Assembly: GCA_022452285.1 (NCBI GenBank)
Contig: JAKUNG010000002.1
Location: 83,716-147,715 of the forward strand
Origin: Terriglobia bacterium
GTDB taxonomy: Bacteria; Acidobacteriota; Terriglobia; Versatilivoradales; Versatilivoraceae
DNA: 64,000 nt
Direction of reading: 5' to 3'
This document shows, in pieces, positions 34,249 through 44,260 of this stretch (position 1 is the stretch's first letter; each line of letters opens with the position of its first letter). The notes below the pieces were generated by a model. That model did no database searches and was not told the origin of the DNA. It saw only the letters and a list, made by a program, of their open reading frames with translations. The translations under genes were made by a program, and so were the position numbers.

Positions 34249-36930
34249 TTACCCAATATATAGAAACTCATTACTATTCAGTATCATTTGGCAGAAACCA
34301 GTTAAAGCCTTAAGTTTAGCTTTATCAGCTTCATGCCCATGTTGAAGATGGCGCTTGACTTCTGATTGTAACAAGTCTTGGCTCCATTTAATTTCCTGTT
34401 GTTTAGGGTTTCTAGCCAAGGCTATTCGAAATGCTTGTTTAATTATTTGTTCAGACATTTCTTTATCTGAATGCTTAAACAACTTCTCAGCAAAAAATCT
34501 TGCTTGTTCCATCACAAACTCATTATTAAGCATAGTCAGGGTTTGTAAAACAACAGCTGAACTATTTCTCTTAGTGCAATTTGAAGATAACTTCGGTTGA
34601 TCAAAAACACTCAACATCGTGAGATTGTAATTTCGGCGACCAGATAAATAAATACTTCGTCTCCACTGGTCTCCGGGATGATTCAGTCCTTTTTTAAAAA
34701 TAGTCACCATGCCATTAGGATGATTATTAAGTTTGACAGGCTTGCCTCCCATTGCTCTGTTCAATTTTCCACTAACTGTCATAATTGAATCTCGTATGAC
34801 CTCCGACTCCGCACGACGCAAAGGCATCTTCCACAATAGTTTGTTGTCAGGATCCTTTTTAAAAGCAATGCTAAATTGATCATTCAATTTTTCTTTCTCT
34901 ATTTGAAATGCAGATGACGTACCAGATACCTGTCGGTAAACAGTTGAATTTACTATTGTTCTAATGAGAGGTTTTACCCGCCAACCTCCTGAAATGAAAC
35001 GATGAGACAACCAATCAAGAAGTTCTGGATGAGTAGGATCCATTCCATTCCGTCCGAAGTTATCCGAAGTTTCAACAATACCGGTCCCAAATAATCGTTG
35101 CCAAATTCTATTTACTCTAACTCGAGCCACCAAATTAATAGCATTATCCTTAGGATTTGTTAGCCAACGGGCAAGCGCTAAACGACGTCCACTACTAACT
35201 CCAGGATGTTTCTCTTCTTCTATAAAGATTTTTTTCGAATTAGTAAGAATCTTTGGGACACCTGGCGTCACCTCTGGTCCCGGAGTTAAATAATTTCCTC
35301 TAATTAAAAAATAGGTTGGTGGAGGATCGCCAGTGTCTACGACTGCTTGAATCGTGCCATAGACTTGCCGGTATTTTTCAAGGGAGTTAATATTATTCTT
35401 TAGATCGAAAACAAGATTTCCCTCATCAGGGGTCAATAGTTTATCAAGCTCTTTGTCGGTTGGAGTAACTATAGGTCCAAATTTTTCTTTTAGGTACTGT
35501 TGTGCAGGCCGTAGCTCATTGTCGAATGCATAGAGTGCGGTCTCTAAATCGGAACGAATTATTTCAGGAATCCGCATTAACCGTTCTTTAATTATTTGCT
35601 GTTTATAAGGATGATAAATAGCATTCAATTTTCTAAGAAAAGGTTTGATTTTATTTTCTAGCTCCTTTGTATTCTTTTCAATGACTTCTTTTTCAGCAGG
35701 TGATACCTCAGACAACGAACGCTCTGCAGGTTTTAACCAGCGTTGTGGATTAAAAGCGGGAGTAAATAAGGCAGTTAACCGATAGTAATCTAATTGAGAA
35801 ATAGGATCGTACTTGTGGTCGTGACATTGTGCACAGCCAATGGTAAGTCCTAGCACATTACTCGAAAAAGTTTGAACCGTTCTTTGTAGAATCCCATAGC
35901 GAATGTCTGGTGTATTCAGAACACCTTGATTGGTATCATCAGCTGCCACTCTCAAAAAACCAGTAGCCTTTAACAGTCTTTTCATTTCCTCTGTCATTAC
36001 TGTTGCAGACCGCCAATCTAAAAGTTCATCTCCAGCTATTTGCTCCAACAAAAACCGATCGTAGGGTATATCTGAATTTAACGCATCTACCACATAATCT
36101 CTGTATTTCCATTTGCCTGGAGAAAGAAATATGTCGTGACCAATTACAAAATCATTATCAATTCCTAAGGTATCTGTATGTCCAGCTTCATCTAGCCAAT
36201 GTCGACCCCAGCGTTCTCCAAAATGAGGAGAGGCTAACACCTGATCAACTAGTCTCTCATAAGCACCTGGGATGCTATCTTTTAAGAACCCATCTATTGC
36301 TTCAGGCGACGGGGGCAAACCCAGAAGGTCCAGATAAAGTCTTCGAATCTGTGTTTCTCGATTAGCATCTGGAGAAAGACTGGTTCCTATGTTTTCTAAA
36401 GAACTCAAAAGAAAAGTGTCTACCGGAGTACGTGCACGTGTATTGTGATTAATACGAGGAATAGTTTGACGTTTTAGTTCAGTAAAAGCCCAAAATTTTC
36501 TGTCTTTTGTAGAGAGTTTTGGAACTGCAATGTTTGTTTCATTTTGTTTTTTTCCAGTCTGACCATCTGCTTTATAGAATTTTATGGTTGGTGCGCCTGC
36601 ACCAATCCACTTCCTAATAGTCTCAATTTCATTGTCAGACGGTCGCTTCTGACCGGCAGGCGGCATGGAACCGTTTAAAACCCGTTGGTAGAGGAGGCTA
36701 GCTTCAGGAGAATGTTTTACCAAAGCAGGGCCATTGACACCACCCTTTTCTATGAATAGCGGATTGGTCATATCTAAGCTACCCATTGGTTCAAGGCTCC
36801 CATGGCAATGAATACAGTAGCGTGATAAGATCGGCATCACATCAGTCTCAAACTGAGGAACCGATTGGCCAAAAAATTCAAAACAAGACAACAAAACCCA
36901 ACAAATTGTCAAAAACAATTTTCTCTGCAT
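34249..36930 (-). CDS. Planctomycete-type cytochrome protein, single PSCyt1 + PSCyt2 + PSD1 (pair 3)
   Basis: 893 residues with a Sec-type signal MQRKLFLTICWVLLSCFEFFG. Only one PSCyt1 domain (CIHCH) is present, where pairs 1 and 2 have two; then PSCyt2 with CAQCHDHKYDPISQ and PSD1 ending MILNSNEFLYIG. The start is ATG 36930, 8 bases after AGGA; GTG 36951 sits too close to its only purine-rich site and would add a less signal-like N-terminus. Followed at once by the pair 3 DUF1501 gene. Preceded by the sialidase-like gene in reverse order of transcription, 106-127 bases away, so the three may form one unit. Confidence 0.91.
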   Translation of the reverse strand: MQRKLFLTICWVLLSCFEFFGQSVPQFETDVMPILSRYCIHCHGSLEPMGSLDMTNPLFIEKGGVNGPALVKHSPEASLLYQRVLNGSMPPAGQKRPSDNEIETIRKWIGAGAPTIKFYKADGQTGKKQNETNIAVPKLSTKDRKFWAFTELKRQTIPRINHNTRARTPVDTFLLSSLENIGTSLSPDANRETQIRRLYLDLLGLPPSPEAIDGFLKDSIPGAYERLVDQVLASPHFGERWGRHWLDEAGHTDTLGIDNDFVIGHDIFLSPGKWKYRDYVVDALNSDIPYDRFLLEQIAGDELLDWRSATVMTEEMKRLLKATGFLRVAADDTNQGVLNTPDIRYGILQRTVQTFSSNVLGLTIGCAQCHDHKYDPISQLDYYRLTALFTPAFNPQRWLKPAERSLSEVSPAEKEVIEKNTKELENKIKPFLRKLNAIYHPYKQQIIKERLMRIPEIIRSDLETALYAFDNELRPAQQYLKEKFGPIVTPTDKELDKLLTPDEGNLVFDLKNNINSLEKYRQVYGTIQAVVDTGDPPPTYFLIRGNYLTPGPEVTPGVPKILTNSKKIFIEEEKHPGVSSGRRLALARWLTNPKDNAINLVARVRVNRIWQRLFGTGIVETSDNFGRNGMDPTHPELLDWLSHRFISGGWRVKPLIRTIVNSTVYRQVSGTSSAFQIEKEKLNDQFSIAFKKDPDNKLLWKMPLRRAESEVIRDSIMTVSGKLNRAMGGKPVKLNNHPNGMVTIFKKGLNHPGDQWRRSIYLSGRRNYNLTMLSVFDQPKLSSNCTKRNSSAVVLQTLTMLNNEFVMEQARFFAEKLFKHSDKEMSEQIIKQAFRIALARNPKQQEIKWSQDLLQSEVKRHLQHGHEADKAKLKALTGFCQMILNSNEFLYIG

Positions 36931-37057
36931 TTGAAAAATCCTACGATTCACTTTCCCCGTTAAGTCAAACCCTTTTTGTTAGGGCTTCCACTGTTTCAAC
37001 TGCAAACCAACTTTTTTCAATCTGTAAGTATTTACTCTATCATCTATTTAAAAAAAA

Positions 37058-38452
37058 TTAGGCCAGCATCGTCGCTGTAATATCTTTTCCCAAAAGAAAG
37101 TGTTTTCTATCTGGATACCACATAATTTGCTTACCACCGGCATAGCTCATTGCACCGTAAAAAGACAACCAAGTTCTACCTCCCTCGAGCCCCCCATTAC
37201 CAGGACCAACTGCAATATTTTCTGCATCGCAAAAAATCTTAGGCTCATTAAAAGAAATTGGCTGGTGGGAATTAGGATTAAATTTTCCTATCGAATAGAA
37301 CATAGGAGCTCTTCGTGCACCCATATCTCCAGCTCCTTTGGCTCCATATCCAGTTCCATCATGATTTTGAAAAAAGAGAATATAACGACCATCCAATAAA
37401 CGATAGAGGGGTGAGGTATTCTTGGGATGAGTCATAAATCGACCATGATCATGCAATCGCAATGGCTCTGTTTTTCTCCACACCCTACCATCTATATCCG
37501 CCGACACCGAATACCATATCTTTCCTGTAATTGTCCGCATTACAGTGAAAAGTTTGCCATTCGGAAGGAGCACAACTCCCGGTTCCTCGGCTAAACTATA
37601 TCCTCGACTTGTATGGGGTTCAAAAGGACAGGGGACGGACAATGAATCCCCTTCAGGCAACCAAGTCAATTTCAAATCTCTCGGATGAGGCCCCTCATCG
37701 ATATTATCGAATCTTACAAATTCAGATCGAGAATCAGGATACCAGCCATTAGGACCATTAGCCATTGGGAAACGAGCTGGATGTAAACTGCTCCAGCGTG
37801 TGAAGCCCAACAACATCCGATCTTTAGAATCACGGATAGGAAGCTGCCAAAAAATGAGATTTTTTTGCATTTGAGGGTCAGGATGATCATATCTTGGGCG
37901 GCGACGCACTTCCAAATCACATCCCTCTACCCAAGTGTGGCCGTCATCATCTGAATAAATACATCGTTGAAACCCGGTAATGGTATAGGACATATCAGTA
38001 ACACCAACATGCTTATTAAAAAGCAAATAGATTCGACCACTTCGACTGACTAACGGGACCGCAAAGGAAGCTGTAAATCCAGGATGATCGGTAGGACCAA
38101 CAATCATCTCCGGCCGACTCCAGGTCACACCTCCATCCTTGCTTCTCGATGAAACAGTCCGATAATCACGGGACATCTCATAGGCTCCTTGACTCCAGGT
38201 TGCCAGGAGATCTCCTTTGGGTGTTTCAACTACCAATAAGTGTTCATTATCCCCATCGTCTGCTAATGGTTCTGGAGGCAAGTAGAGTGAATAATCGGGC
38301 TTGGTCCTTTTCCATTCATTTGTATAACAGGTCTGATGAGATTGATCTGCACTATCTTTGGGGTTCAGACTAGAACCCAGTAATGATACTCCTGTGGATC
38401 CGGCCATTACGGGGACACTAGCTAATGATTTAATAAGTTGACGTCGGTTCAT
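37058..38452 (-). CDS. Sialidase-like BNR/Asp-box protein, Tat-exported
   Basis: 464 residues. The Tat-type signal MNRRQLIKSLASVPVMAG precedes a six-bladed-propeller-type exo-sialidase family body. Asp boxes S-x-D-x-G-x-T-W are visible at 102-111 (SRSKDGGVTW) and 167-174 (SDDDGHTW), and a degenerate one at SVSADIDGRVW. Family members hydrolyse sialic acids or related glycosides, or simply bind them. The classical three-Arg site cannot be confirmed by eye. ATG 38452 follows AAGGGAGAA. On the same strand as the pair 3 PSCyt/DUF1501 genes downstream; a role in exported glycan breakdown fits the neighbourhood. Confidence 0.85.
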   Translation of the reverse strand: MNRRQLIKSLASVPVMAGSTGVSLLGSSLNPKDSADQSHQTCYTNEWKRTKPDYSLYLPPEPLADDGDNEHLLVVETPKGDLLATWSQGAYEMSRDYRTVSSRSKDGGVTWSRPEMIVGPTDHPGFTASFAVPLVSRSGRIYLLFNKHVGVTDMSYTITGFQRCIYSDDDGHTWVEGCDLEVRRRPRYDHPDPQMQKNLIFWQLPIRDSKDRMLLGFTRWSSLHPARFPMANGPNGWYPDSRSEFVRFDNIDEGPHPRDLKLTWLPEGDSLSVPCPFEPHTSRGYSLAEEPGVVLLPNGKLFTVMRTITGKIWYSVSADIDGRVWRKTEPLRLHDHGRFMTHPKNTSPLYRLLDGRYILFFQNHDGTGYGAKGAGDMGARRAPMFYSIGKFNPNSHQPISFNEPKIFCDAENIAVGPGNGGLEGGRTWLSFYGAMSYAGGKQIMWYPDRKHFLLGKDITATMLA

Positions 38453-38889
38453 CGAATTTCTCCCTTACACACCTTTATAATCGATCGACAGCTGTTTTTA
38501 ATCTAAAACTACAATCTCGTTGAGTCTTAATTAACTAAACTGCTCGCTTCAAACTTATACAGTTTTCTATCGAAGCTCGTATTTATTATTCCACATCCTT
38601 GACATGCTTAAAACCTTTGTCCTAAACGTTCCTTTTTAACCAAACTTGATAATCTGATTTAGAAACCTATAACCTTAATCCTACAACAAAAAAAAAGAAT
38701 CTCCCAGACCCTTTACCGAACTTAAACCTGCAACTTTTCAAGACCAAAAACCACAAATAAATTATTCACGGCAGTAAAAACATATTTTACGATAAAATAA
38801 CCCTAGTTTATTCAAAACTGACATTGAATTTTATTAATTGAACCAACAAAATAAACAGACCATCTTTTTAACCAAATGAGTTTAATTTT
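38453..38889. other. Intergenic region, no gene seen
   Basis: 437 AT-rich bases between divergent genes (sialidase-like on the minus strand, phosphoesterase on the plus strand). I see no reading frame with a start and ribosome site, no RNA gene and no convincing hairpin with a U-run. It must hold the promoters of both flanking genes, but no strong consensus hexamers with 17-base spacing stand out. Confidence 0.6.
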
Positions 38890-39870
38890 ATGAAAATTTT
38901 ATCAGGCCCAGTAAAATCCCACTATTTTTTACTTAAGCTGGCATCATTGCTTATGGTTCTCTCCATGGGATGTCAGAATTCAAACGAACCTAGTTTTGGA
39001 CTAATTGGAGATCTTCCCTATTCAAAATCAGAAGAACAGGGATTTGAGGATCTAATCAAAAACCTAAACAAACAGAAGCTGTCATTTGTTGTGCATGTTG
39101 GTGATTTCAAAAGTCAAAATCAACCTTGTCATGATGATGTCTATCAGTTGCGCCTCAAACAATTTCACCAGTCCTCAAATCCATTAATATTTGTACCTGG
39201 CGATAATGAATGGACAGATTGTCATAAACCAGAAATCTCTTATTCTCCCCTTGAGCGCCTTGAATTACTCAGAAAATTGTTTTTTCCAAGAGGCCAAAGT
39301 CTTGGGAAAACTCCACTTTTATTAAAACGACAAAGCACCGAAAAACATTTTTCTGATTATAAAGAAAATAGCCGCTGGTCTCTCTCTAAAGTTCTGTTCG
39401 TCACACTTCATGTAGTCGGCAGCAATAATGGTTTTGGAAGGACTCCAGAAGAAGATCAGTCGTTTCTACAACGTCAGACTGCTAACCAGAAGTGGCTAGA
39501 ACAGGCATTTGATGATGCTAAAGATAAACAGTACCGCGCTCTAATGTTATTCATTCATGGTAATCCTAAATTTGACCTGTCTAGTGACGACCCTTCCAGC
39601 CAAGGTTTTGAAGGATTTCTACGAAACCTTGAAACTCAAATGTCAGAATTTGACAAGCCAGTGGTTCTGGTCCATGGAGACACCCATTATTTTCGAATAG
39701 ACAAACCCTTAAGAGCTACTGACACTAAACGCCGTATCATTAATTTAACTCGAGTTGAAACTTTTGGGGTTCCAGACATTCACTGGCTTAAAGTAACAAT
39801 ACAATCAACTAATCCAAATGTTTTTTCCTTTGAACCTGTTTTACTTGAAAATGCTGTGGAGAAATTGTGA
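38890..39870 (+). CDS. Metallophosphoesterase lipoprotein
   Basis: 326 residues with a lipoprotein signal ending LSMGC (Cys28). A calcineurin-type metallophosphoesterase core shows GDLPY (D41), HVGDF (D72), VPGDNEWTDC (D105, N106), FIHGNP and VHGDTH, which together supply the dinuclear metal ligands. Some members hydrolyse phosphomonoesters or cyclic nucleotides; periplasmic ones often scavenge phosphate. ATG 38890 has only a weak upstream GAGT. The amidase gene starts within the stop codon (GTGA overlap), so both are one operon. Confidence 0.88.
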   Translation: MKILSGPVKSHYFLLKLASLLMVLSMGCQNSNEPSFGLIGDLPYSKSEEQGFEDLIKNLNKQKLSFVVHVGDFKSQNQPCHDDVYQLRLKQFHQSSNPLIFVPGDNEWTDCHKPEISYSPLERLELLRKLFFPRGQSLGKTPLLLKRQSTEKHFSDYKENSRWSLSKVLFVTLHVVGSNNGFGRTPEEDQSFLQRQTANQKWLEQAFDDAKDKQYRALMLFIHGNPKFDLSSDDPSSQGFEGFLRNLETQMSEFDKPVVLVHGDTHYFRIDKPLRATDTKRRIINLTRVETFGVPDIHWLKVTIQSTNPNVFSFEPVLLENAVEKL

Positions 39871-41279
39871 CCGAGAATGAAATTTATTTCGTAAGTGCTA
39901 GCAAGCAAGCTGAACTCATTCGAAAAAAGATAATTTCTCCAGTTGAACTTATTCACTCCTACCTAGATCGAATTCAATCCCTTAACCCCTCTCTCAACGC
40001 AATTGTCACGGTTTCAGAAAAAGCCATTGAACAGGCGCGTCAGGCCGAAACTAAAGTAATGAAAGGTGAGTACCTAGGGAAGTTACATGGTGTTCCATTT
40101 ACAGCCAAGGACTGTTTTGATACTGCAGGAATCAAAACTACGAGAGGTTCTCGTCTATTTCAGAATCGTATACCTGATCAAGATGCAACAGCAGTCAAAA
40201 GGCTCAAACAAGCAGGTGCAATTCTGCTCGGGAAAACTAATCTCCCGGAATTTGCTTTATCAGCTGAAACCAACAACAACGTATTCGGTCAAACAAATAA
40301 TCCTTGGAACCTACTAAAAACGGCTGGAGGCTCAAGTGGCGGGGAAGCTTCAGCTATTGCTGCAGGACTTTCTCCTTTAGGTATTGGCACCGATCTAGGG
40401 GGATCAAATCGCCTCCCTGCCCATTACTGCGGCATTGTCGGGTTCAAACCAACGCATGGACGAATCCCTTTAACAGGCCAATGGCCGGAATTAATGTCAC
40501 GTTATATGCATGTTGGTTCACTAAATCGAAGCGTGAAAGATGCAGCCCTGACTTTATCAGTGCTATTAGGTCCTGATGGACAAGACCCTTATGCTGTTCC
40601 GGTTGTGGATCCGGACATAAGCACCATAGACCTACATAACCCACAATTAAAAATTGGTTGGATAGCCGAGGGTCCCTTTCAACCTGTAGCCCAAACAATT
40701 CAAAAAGCAGTTGCAGATGCAGCATCAGTACTAAAAAACCATGGTTGGATCGTAGAACCAGTTTCCTTGGATAAATGGAAACAAAATAAACCAATTAACC
40801 TTGTGATGGATCTTTTAATTGCTGAAGCTCCCCATTATTTTGAACAGTTGATTGAGGGGAAACATGACCAGCTAACTGCTCCAATTCAACAGCTTTTAGG
40901 AACACCGCTTCCAAGTATTCAAGATTATATTAGAGCATTAGCAGGGTGTGAACAACTTCGACATGACATGATAAAGCATTTCTCAACTTTTGACATTCTA
41001 CTCTTACCTACCGCACCTATGACTGCCCCAATCCATGATGCAGTTAGTCATTCAATCAATGGAAAGACTGCTCCTCCTATACACGGAGCTAGTATCACAC
41101 CTGCCTTTGGTATCACTGGTTCACCGGCTATTTCAATACCATTTACACAAAGCCCTGATGGGCTTCCAATAGGCGTTCAGCTAGTTGCAGCACACTTTAA
41201 TGAATCTAAATTATTCCAAGCAGCTATGGCACTGGAAAAGAATACAGGAACAAGGTTTCATCGTCCTCCCCAATTTTAA
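39867..41279 (+). CDS. Amidase-signature (GatA-like) amidase
   Basis: 470 residues of the amidase signature family. The Lys-cisSer-Ser triad is visible as Lys81 in VPFTAKD, Ser156 in TAGGSSGGE and Ser180 in TDLGGSNR. Members hydrolyse carboxylic amides, aryl-acyl amides or Glu-tRNA(Gln) amide groups. The lack of gatB/gatC neighbours makes catabolic amide hydrolysis the more likely role. GTG 39867 overlaps the stop of the phosphoesterase gene by three bases and has GGAG just upstream. Convergent with the SDR gene, six bases apart. Cytoplasmic, no signal. Confidence 0.92.
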   Translation: MTENEIYFVSASKQAELIRKKIISPVELIHSYLDRIQSLNPSLNAIVTVSEKAIEQARQAETKVMKGEYLGKLHGVPFTAKDCFDTAGIKTTRGSRLFQNRIPDQDATAVKRLKQAGAILLGKTNLPEFALSAETNNNVFGQTNNPWNLLKTAGGSSGGEASAIAAGLSPLGIGTDLGGSNRLPAHYCGIVGFKPTHGRIPLTGQWPELMSRYMHVGSLNRSVKDAALTLSVLLGPDGQDPYAVPVVDPDISTIDLHNPQLKIGWIAEGPFQPVAQTIQKAVADAASVLKNHGWIVEPVSLDKWKQNKPINLVMDLLIAEAPHYFEQLIEGKHDQLTAPIQQLLGTPLPSIQDYIRALAGCEQLRHDMIKHFSTFDILLLPTAPMTAPIHDAVSHSINGKTAPPIHGASITPAFGITGSPAISIPFTQSPDGLPIGVQLVAAHFNESKLFQAAMALEKNTGTRFHRPPQF

Positions 41280-41285
41280 AATCTC

Positions 41286-42140
41286 TCATGGATTTATTAA
41301 CTTTTTCAGTGGCTCTGACCGCCGAGGAGGGGTTGCAGAAACTCCTTCAAGACGACCACTAACTCTTAACACTTCTCCTGTAATCCAAGCTGAGGAAGGG
41401 CTACAAAGAAATGCAACCGCTTCAGCAATTTCCTTGGGTTCTCCCCATCGCCCTAGTGGTATTGATTTTCCTACTCGAGATATCATTTCCTCTTCTGAAA
41501 TGTTTAATGTTTGAGCTCGCTCAGCCATCACTTTTTTATTGAAGTCAGTATAGATAGGTCCTGGGCTTACCGCATTAACTCGAACACCATAAGCGGCCAG
41601 TTCAAGAGCTAGTGTTTTAGTTAAACTGATTACCCCTGCCTTAGCCACATTATAGGCAGCGACTAAAGCCGCAGGGCTTTGTCCAGCAACAGAAGCCAAA
41701 TTGACAATTACACCCGAGCCTTGTCTTTCTAAAATAGGTACTGCAGCTCGACAACAATAAAATGTCCCCGTTAGTGTCACTGTTAGAACTTTATTCCACT
41801 CCTCATCACTTAGCTCTCCAACCGACATAACCGTCTGTCCTAGTCCAGCATTATTCACCAAGATATCAAGCTGCTGGTGTTGGGACATTACTTCTCTAAA
41901 AGCATTATTTACCTGACTGCTATCTGAAACATCCAGAATCAAAGATTGGACATTTAGTCCGTCATCTTGAAGTCTTGATACAACCTCTCTAAGCTTTTTT
42001 TCCTGTACGTCAGTCATTACAACACAAGCATTTCTTTTAGCAAGTTCCTTACTAATACCTAAACCTAGTCCCTGTGCAGCTCCAGTCACCAAACCTACTA
42101 AGCCGTCCAGGTTATAGGAACTTGTTCCGTAATTATCCAT
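41286..42140 (-). CDS. SDR-family NAD(P)-dependent oxidoreductase
   Basis: 284 residues of classical short-chain dehydrogenase/reductase type. Evidence: TGAAQGLG cofactor motif (19-26), NNAG (95-98), catalytic Ser149, Tyr162 and Lys166 (YNVAK), and PGPIYTD. Asp at 43 after the second strand suggests NAD preference, which is inference. The C-terminus lacks the common VDGG motif and instead has RVSGRLEGVSATPPRRSEPL, an extension of about 20 residues. ATG 42140 follows TAGGAGA. Substrate unknown; divergent from the ribokinase gene. Confidence 0.92.
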   Translation of the reverse strand: MDNYGTSSYNLDGLVGLVTGAAQGLGLGISKELAKRNACVVMTDVQEKKLREVVSRLQDDGLNVQSLILDVSDSSQVNNAFREVMSQHQQLDILVNNAGLGQTVMSVGELSDEEWNKVLTVTLTGTFYCCRAAVPILERQGSGVIVNLASVAGQSPAALVAAYNVAKAGVISLTKTLALELAAYGVRVNAVSPGPIYTDFNKKVMAERAQTLNISEEEMISRVGKSIPLGRWGEPKEIAEAVAFLCSPSSAWITGEVLRVSGRLEGVSATPPRRSEPLKKLINP

Positions 42141-42278
42141 GACAAGAGTCTCCTATTCTAAAAATTAAAACCCCATGAAAAATATCCTTGTATCAAAATC
42201 TTTAAAATTATAAAAATAGTATGCACCATATTCCAAGTTTATGACATTTTGTTTAATAGATTCGCTCCTGAGGCAAGT

Positions 42279-43226
42279 ATGAAACCCATTATAGTTATAG
42301 GAGATTTAAATATGGACTTTGTTGTTCAAACTCCAAAACTACCAGTAAGGGGAGAAACTATAATGGGTACAAATTTTCGTATGGTCCCTGGAGGAAAAGG
42401 TGCCAATCAGGCAGTTGCAGCAGGAAAACTAGGAAAGCGGGTTAAGATGATTGGTCGGGTAGGTAAAGACATATTTGGAGAAAATTTAATAACAGGCCTT
42501 TCATCAGTAGGTGTCGATACCCAATTAGTGCTATCAACTCCGGAGATTTCTACTGGAATAGCCCTTATTTTGGTTGAAGATGGAGGACAAAATCAAATTA
42601 CTGTGACACCTGGAGCTAATGACGCATTACAACCAAATGATTTTAAGGAATTATTTCAAGAATATCAGGAAGGCTACCTACTTACCCAGCTAGGATTACC
42701 TTTAAAAACCGTAGAAGAGGCTATCTCTTTAGCAAAAGACACTGGGATGACAACCATTCTAGATCCAGCTCCAGCAAGCACCCTAAATCCTAGTTTACTT
42801 AACAGTGTTGACATCCTGACTCCTAATGAAAGTGAAGCTCTTATATTACTCGGTCAGCAATCAGGAGAAATCACCTTGGAACAAGCAGCTTCAATGAGTC
42901 AAGATTTACTATCACTTGGACCATCCTGTGTCATTTTAAAGATGGGGAGAAAAGGAGCCTGGTTAACTAGTCAAAAAGAATGTCGTCATTTTCCGGCACA
43001 TCCGGTCGAAGCGATTGATGTAACTGCTGCTGGAGACACCTTTAATGGGGCCTTAGCCGTTGGATTATCTGAGAAAAAAACTTTAGAAGAATCAATTCTT
43101 TTTGCTAATGCTGCCGCTGCAATCTCAGTGACCTCTCTAGGAGCACAGGATTCAATTCCCTCACGCGGTGAGGTTAATTCATTTTTAAATAAAGTATCAC
43201 ATTCAATAAATAGATTTAATAAATAG
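42279..43226 (+). CDS. rbsK: Ribokinase (PfkB family)
   Basis: 315 residues. The PfkB signature 1 is GGKGANQAVAAGKLG (38-52) and signature 2 is DVTAAGDTFNGALA with catalytic Asp253. Ribokinase-specific features include the N-terminal GDLNMDFVVQTPKLP. It would phosphorylate ribose or a similar sugar at O5 in the cytoplasm. The start is ATG 42279, with GAGG about 7 bases upstream; earlier in-frame starts would add a non-conserved stretch. No ribose transporter or RbsD lies nearby. The next gene starts 46 bases downstream with its own site. Confidence 0.88.
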   Translation: MKPIIVIGDLNMDFVVQTPKLPVRGETIMGTNFRMVPGGKGANQAVAAGKLGKRVKMIGRVGKDIFGENLITGLSSVGVDTQLVLSTPEISTGIALILVEDGGQNQITVTPGANDALQPNDFKELFQEYQEGYLLTQLGLPLKTVEEAISLAKDTGMTTILDPAPASTLNPSLLNSVDILTPNESEALILLGQQSGEITLEQAASMSQDLLSLGPSCVILKMGRKGAWLTSQKECRHFPAHPVEAIDVTAAGDTFNGALAVGLSEKKTLEESILFANAAAAISVTSLGAQDSIPSRGEVNSFLNKVSHSINRFNK

Positions 43227-43272
43227 ATTTAAAACAACTTCATATAATTCATTAACGTTTGGAGATATTACT

Positions 43273-44043
43273 ATGCCCTCTGTAGAAATTCGGTCAACAC
43301 AATTAATCCTACCCTTAGACTCTAAGGGCATTGATCTAGCAGCCTTATGGTTCCCCGAAATAATTGAAATTGGGGCTACTGGAGAAAGACCCCTCTTTTT
43401 TAATGCTGCAACTCCTTCAGTTTCTTGGTCGTCCATGACTGATTCAAGCCTTCGTTATGAACTGAAAGTTCCATCACGAATTACTGTTACCGCTTCCATC
43501 AAACCTGACAATTCTGGCTTTGAATTGAATTTATCTATTACTAATCTTAGTGGAATTCACTGGAAGAGAGTTCATGCGGCTGTTTGCCTACAACTAACTC
43601 AAGCTTTTTCTTTTTTAGATCTCAAAAGAGAACGAACGGGCTGCGTAGTTAACGGTCAAACTAGAACATTGAATGACATGAAAACAGTTGGTGGCAATCC
43701 AGAATGTCTATTTGCAATAGTCAAAAATCATCTTCCTCAGAAACTCCATGGAGATCCTACAATTCCAGGTGCTAAATGGGGTCATACTGTCGAAAAACCT
43801 GACGATGGATTTATTTGGGTAAGATCGACTGACACAGAAAAGACTCTCTGGGTAGCTTGGTCCGACAGCCAATTTCTTCAGAGTAACACTGCAGCAGCGT
43901 ATGGGTGTATTCACTCAAATCCTTTCTTTGGAGATCTTTCTCCTGGTAAAAGCTCACATCGTCGTGGACGACTGGAAGTCCTTAGTGGATCACCTTTAGA
44001 AGCTTATCAGTCGTTTCTAAAGGAATTTGGTGAATCCAATTGA
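43273..44043 (+). CDS. Uncharacterised beta-rich protein
   Basis: 256 residues, no signal peptide, beta-rich with repeated short strands (for example SWSSMTDSSLRYELKVPSRI). Possible sugar-binding features are a Trp-rich block WGHTVEKPDDGFIWVRST and HSNPFFGDLSPGKSSHRRGRL near the C-terminus. The fold might be a galactose-mutarotase-like or other beta-sandwich; I do not recognise the family. ATG 43273 follows GGAG. It lies 46 bases after the ribokinase gene on the same strand, so a role in sugar handling is possible. Confidence 0.6.
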   Translation: MPSVEIRSTQLILPLDSKGIDLAALWFPEIIEIGATGERPLFFNAATPSVSWSSMTDSSLRYELKVPSRITVTASIKPDNSGFELNLSITNLSGIHWKRVHAAVCLQLTQAFSFLDLKRERTGCVVNGQTRTLNDMKTVGGNPECLFAIVKNHLPQKLHGDPTIPGAKWGHTVEKPDDGFIWVRSTDTEKTLWVAWSDSQFLQSNTAAAYGCIHSNPFFGDLSPGKSSHRRGRLEVLSGSPLEAYQSFLKEFGESN

Positions 44044-44184
44044 TAACTAAAGTTTGAATGAGTTTATTGTTGGTTACTGATGAAAGCGAATTCGTTTAAT
44101 CCCTATCAAGTGAAGCTTCTATCAATAAAAGGGTCCGGCACTAACCCATCTTGCTCACGATGATAAGTTGAATTAAAATTGTAT

Positions 44185-44213
44185 GTTAAAATAGCATGCT
44201 ATTGCCGTTTAAC
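44185..44213. promoter_or_regulatory. Nested palindrome upstream of the PhyH gene
   Basis: AATAGCATGCTATT (44190-44203) is a perfect 14-bp palindrome. Outer arms GTTAAA (44185-44190) and TTTAAC (44208-44213) are also inverted. It lies about 50 bases before the dioxygenase start, where a regulator could act. No regulator is known. Confidence 0.35.
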
Positions 44214-44260
44214 AGGAAAAAGCCTAAAATCGGGTTTATCTTAAAATAAAAGGAGAAACT

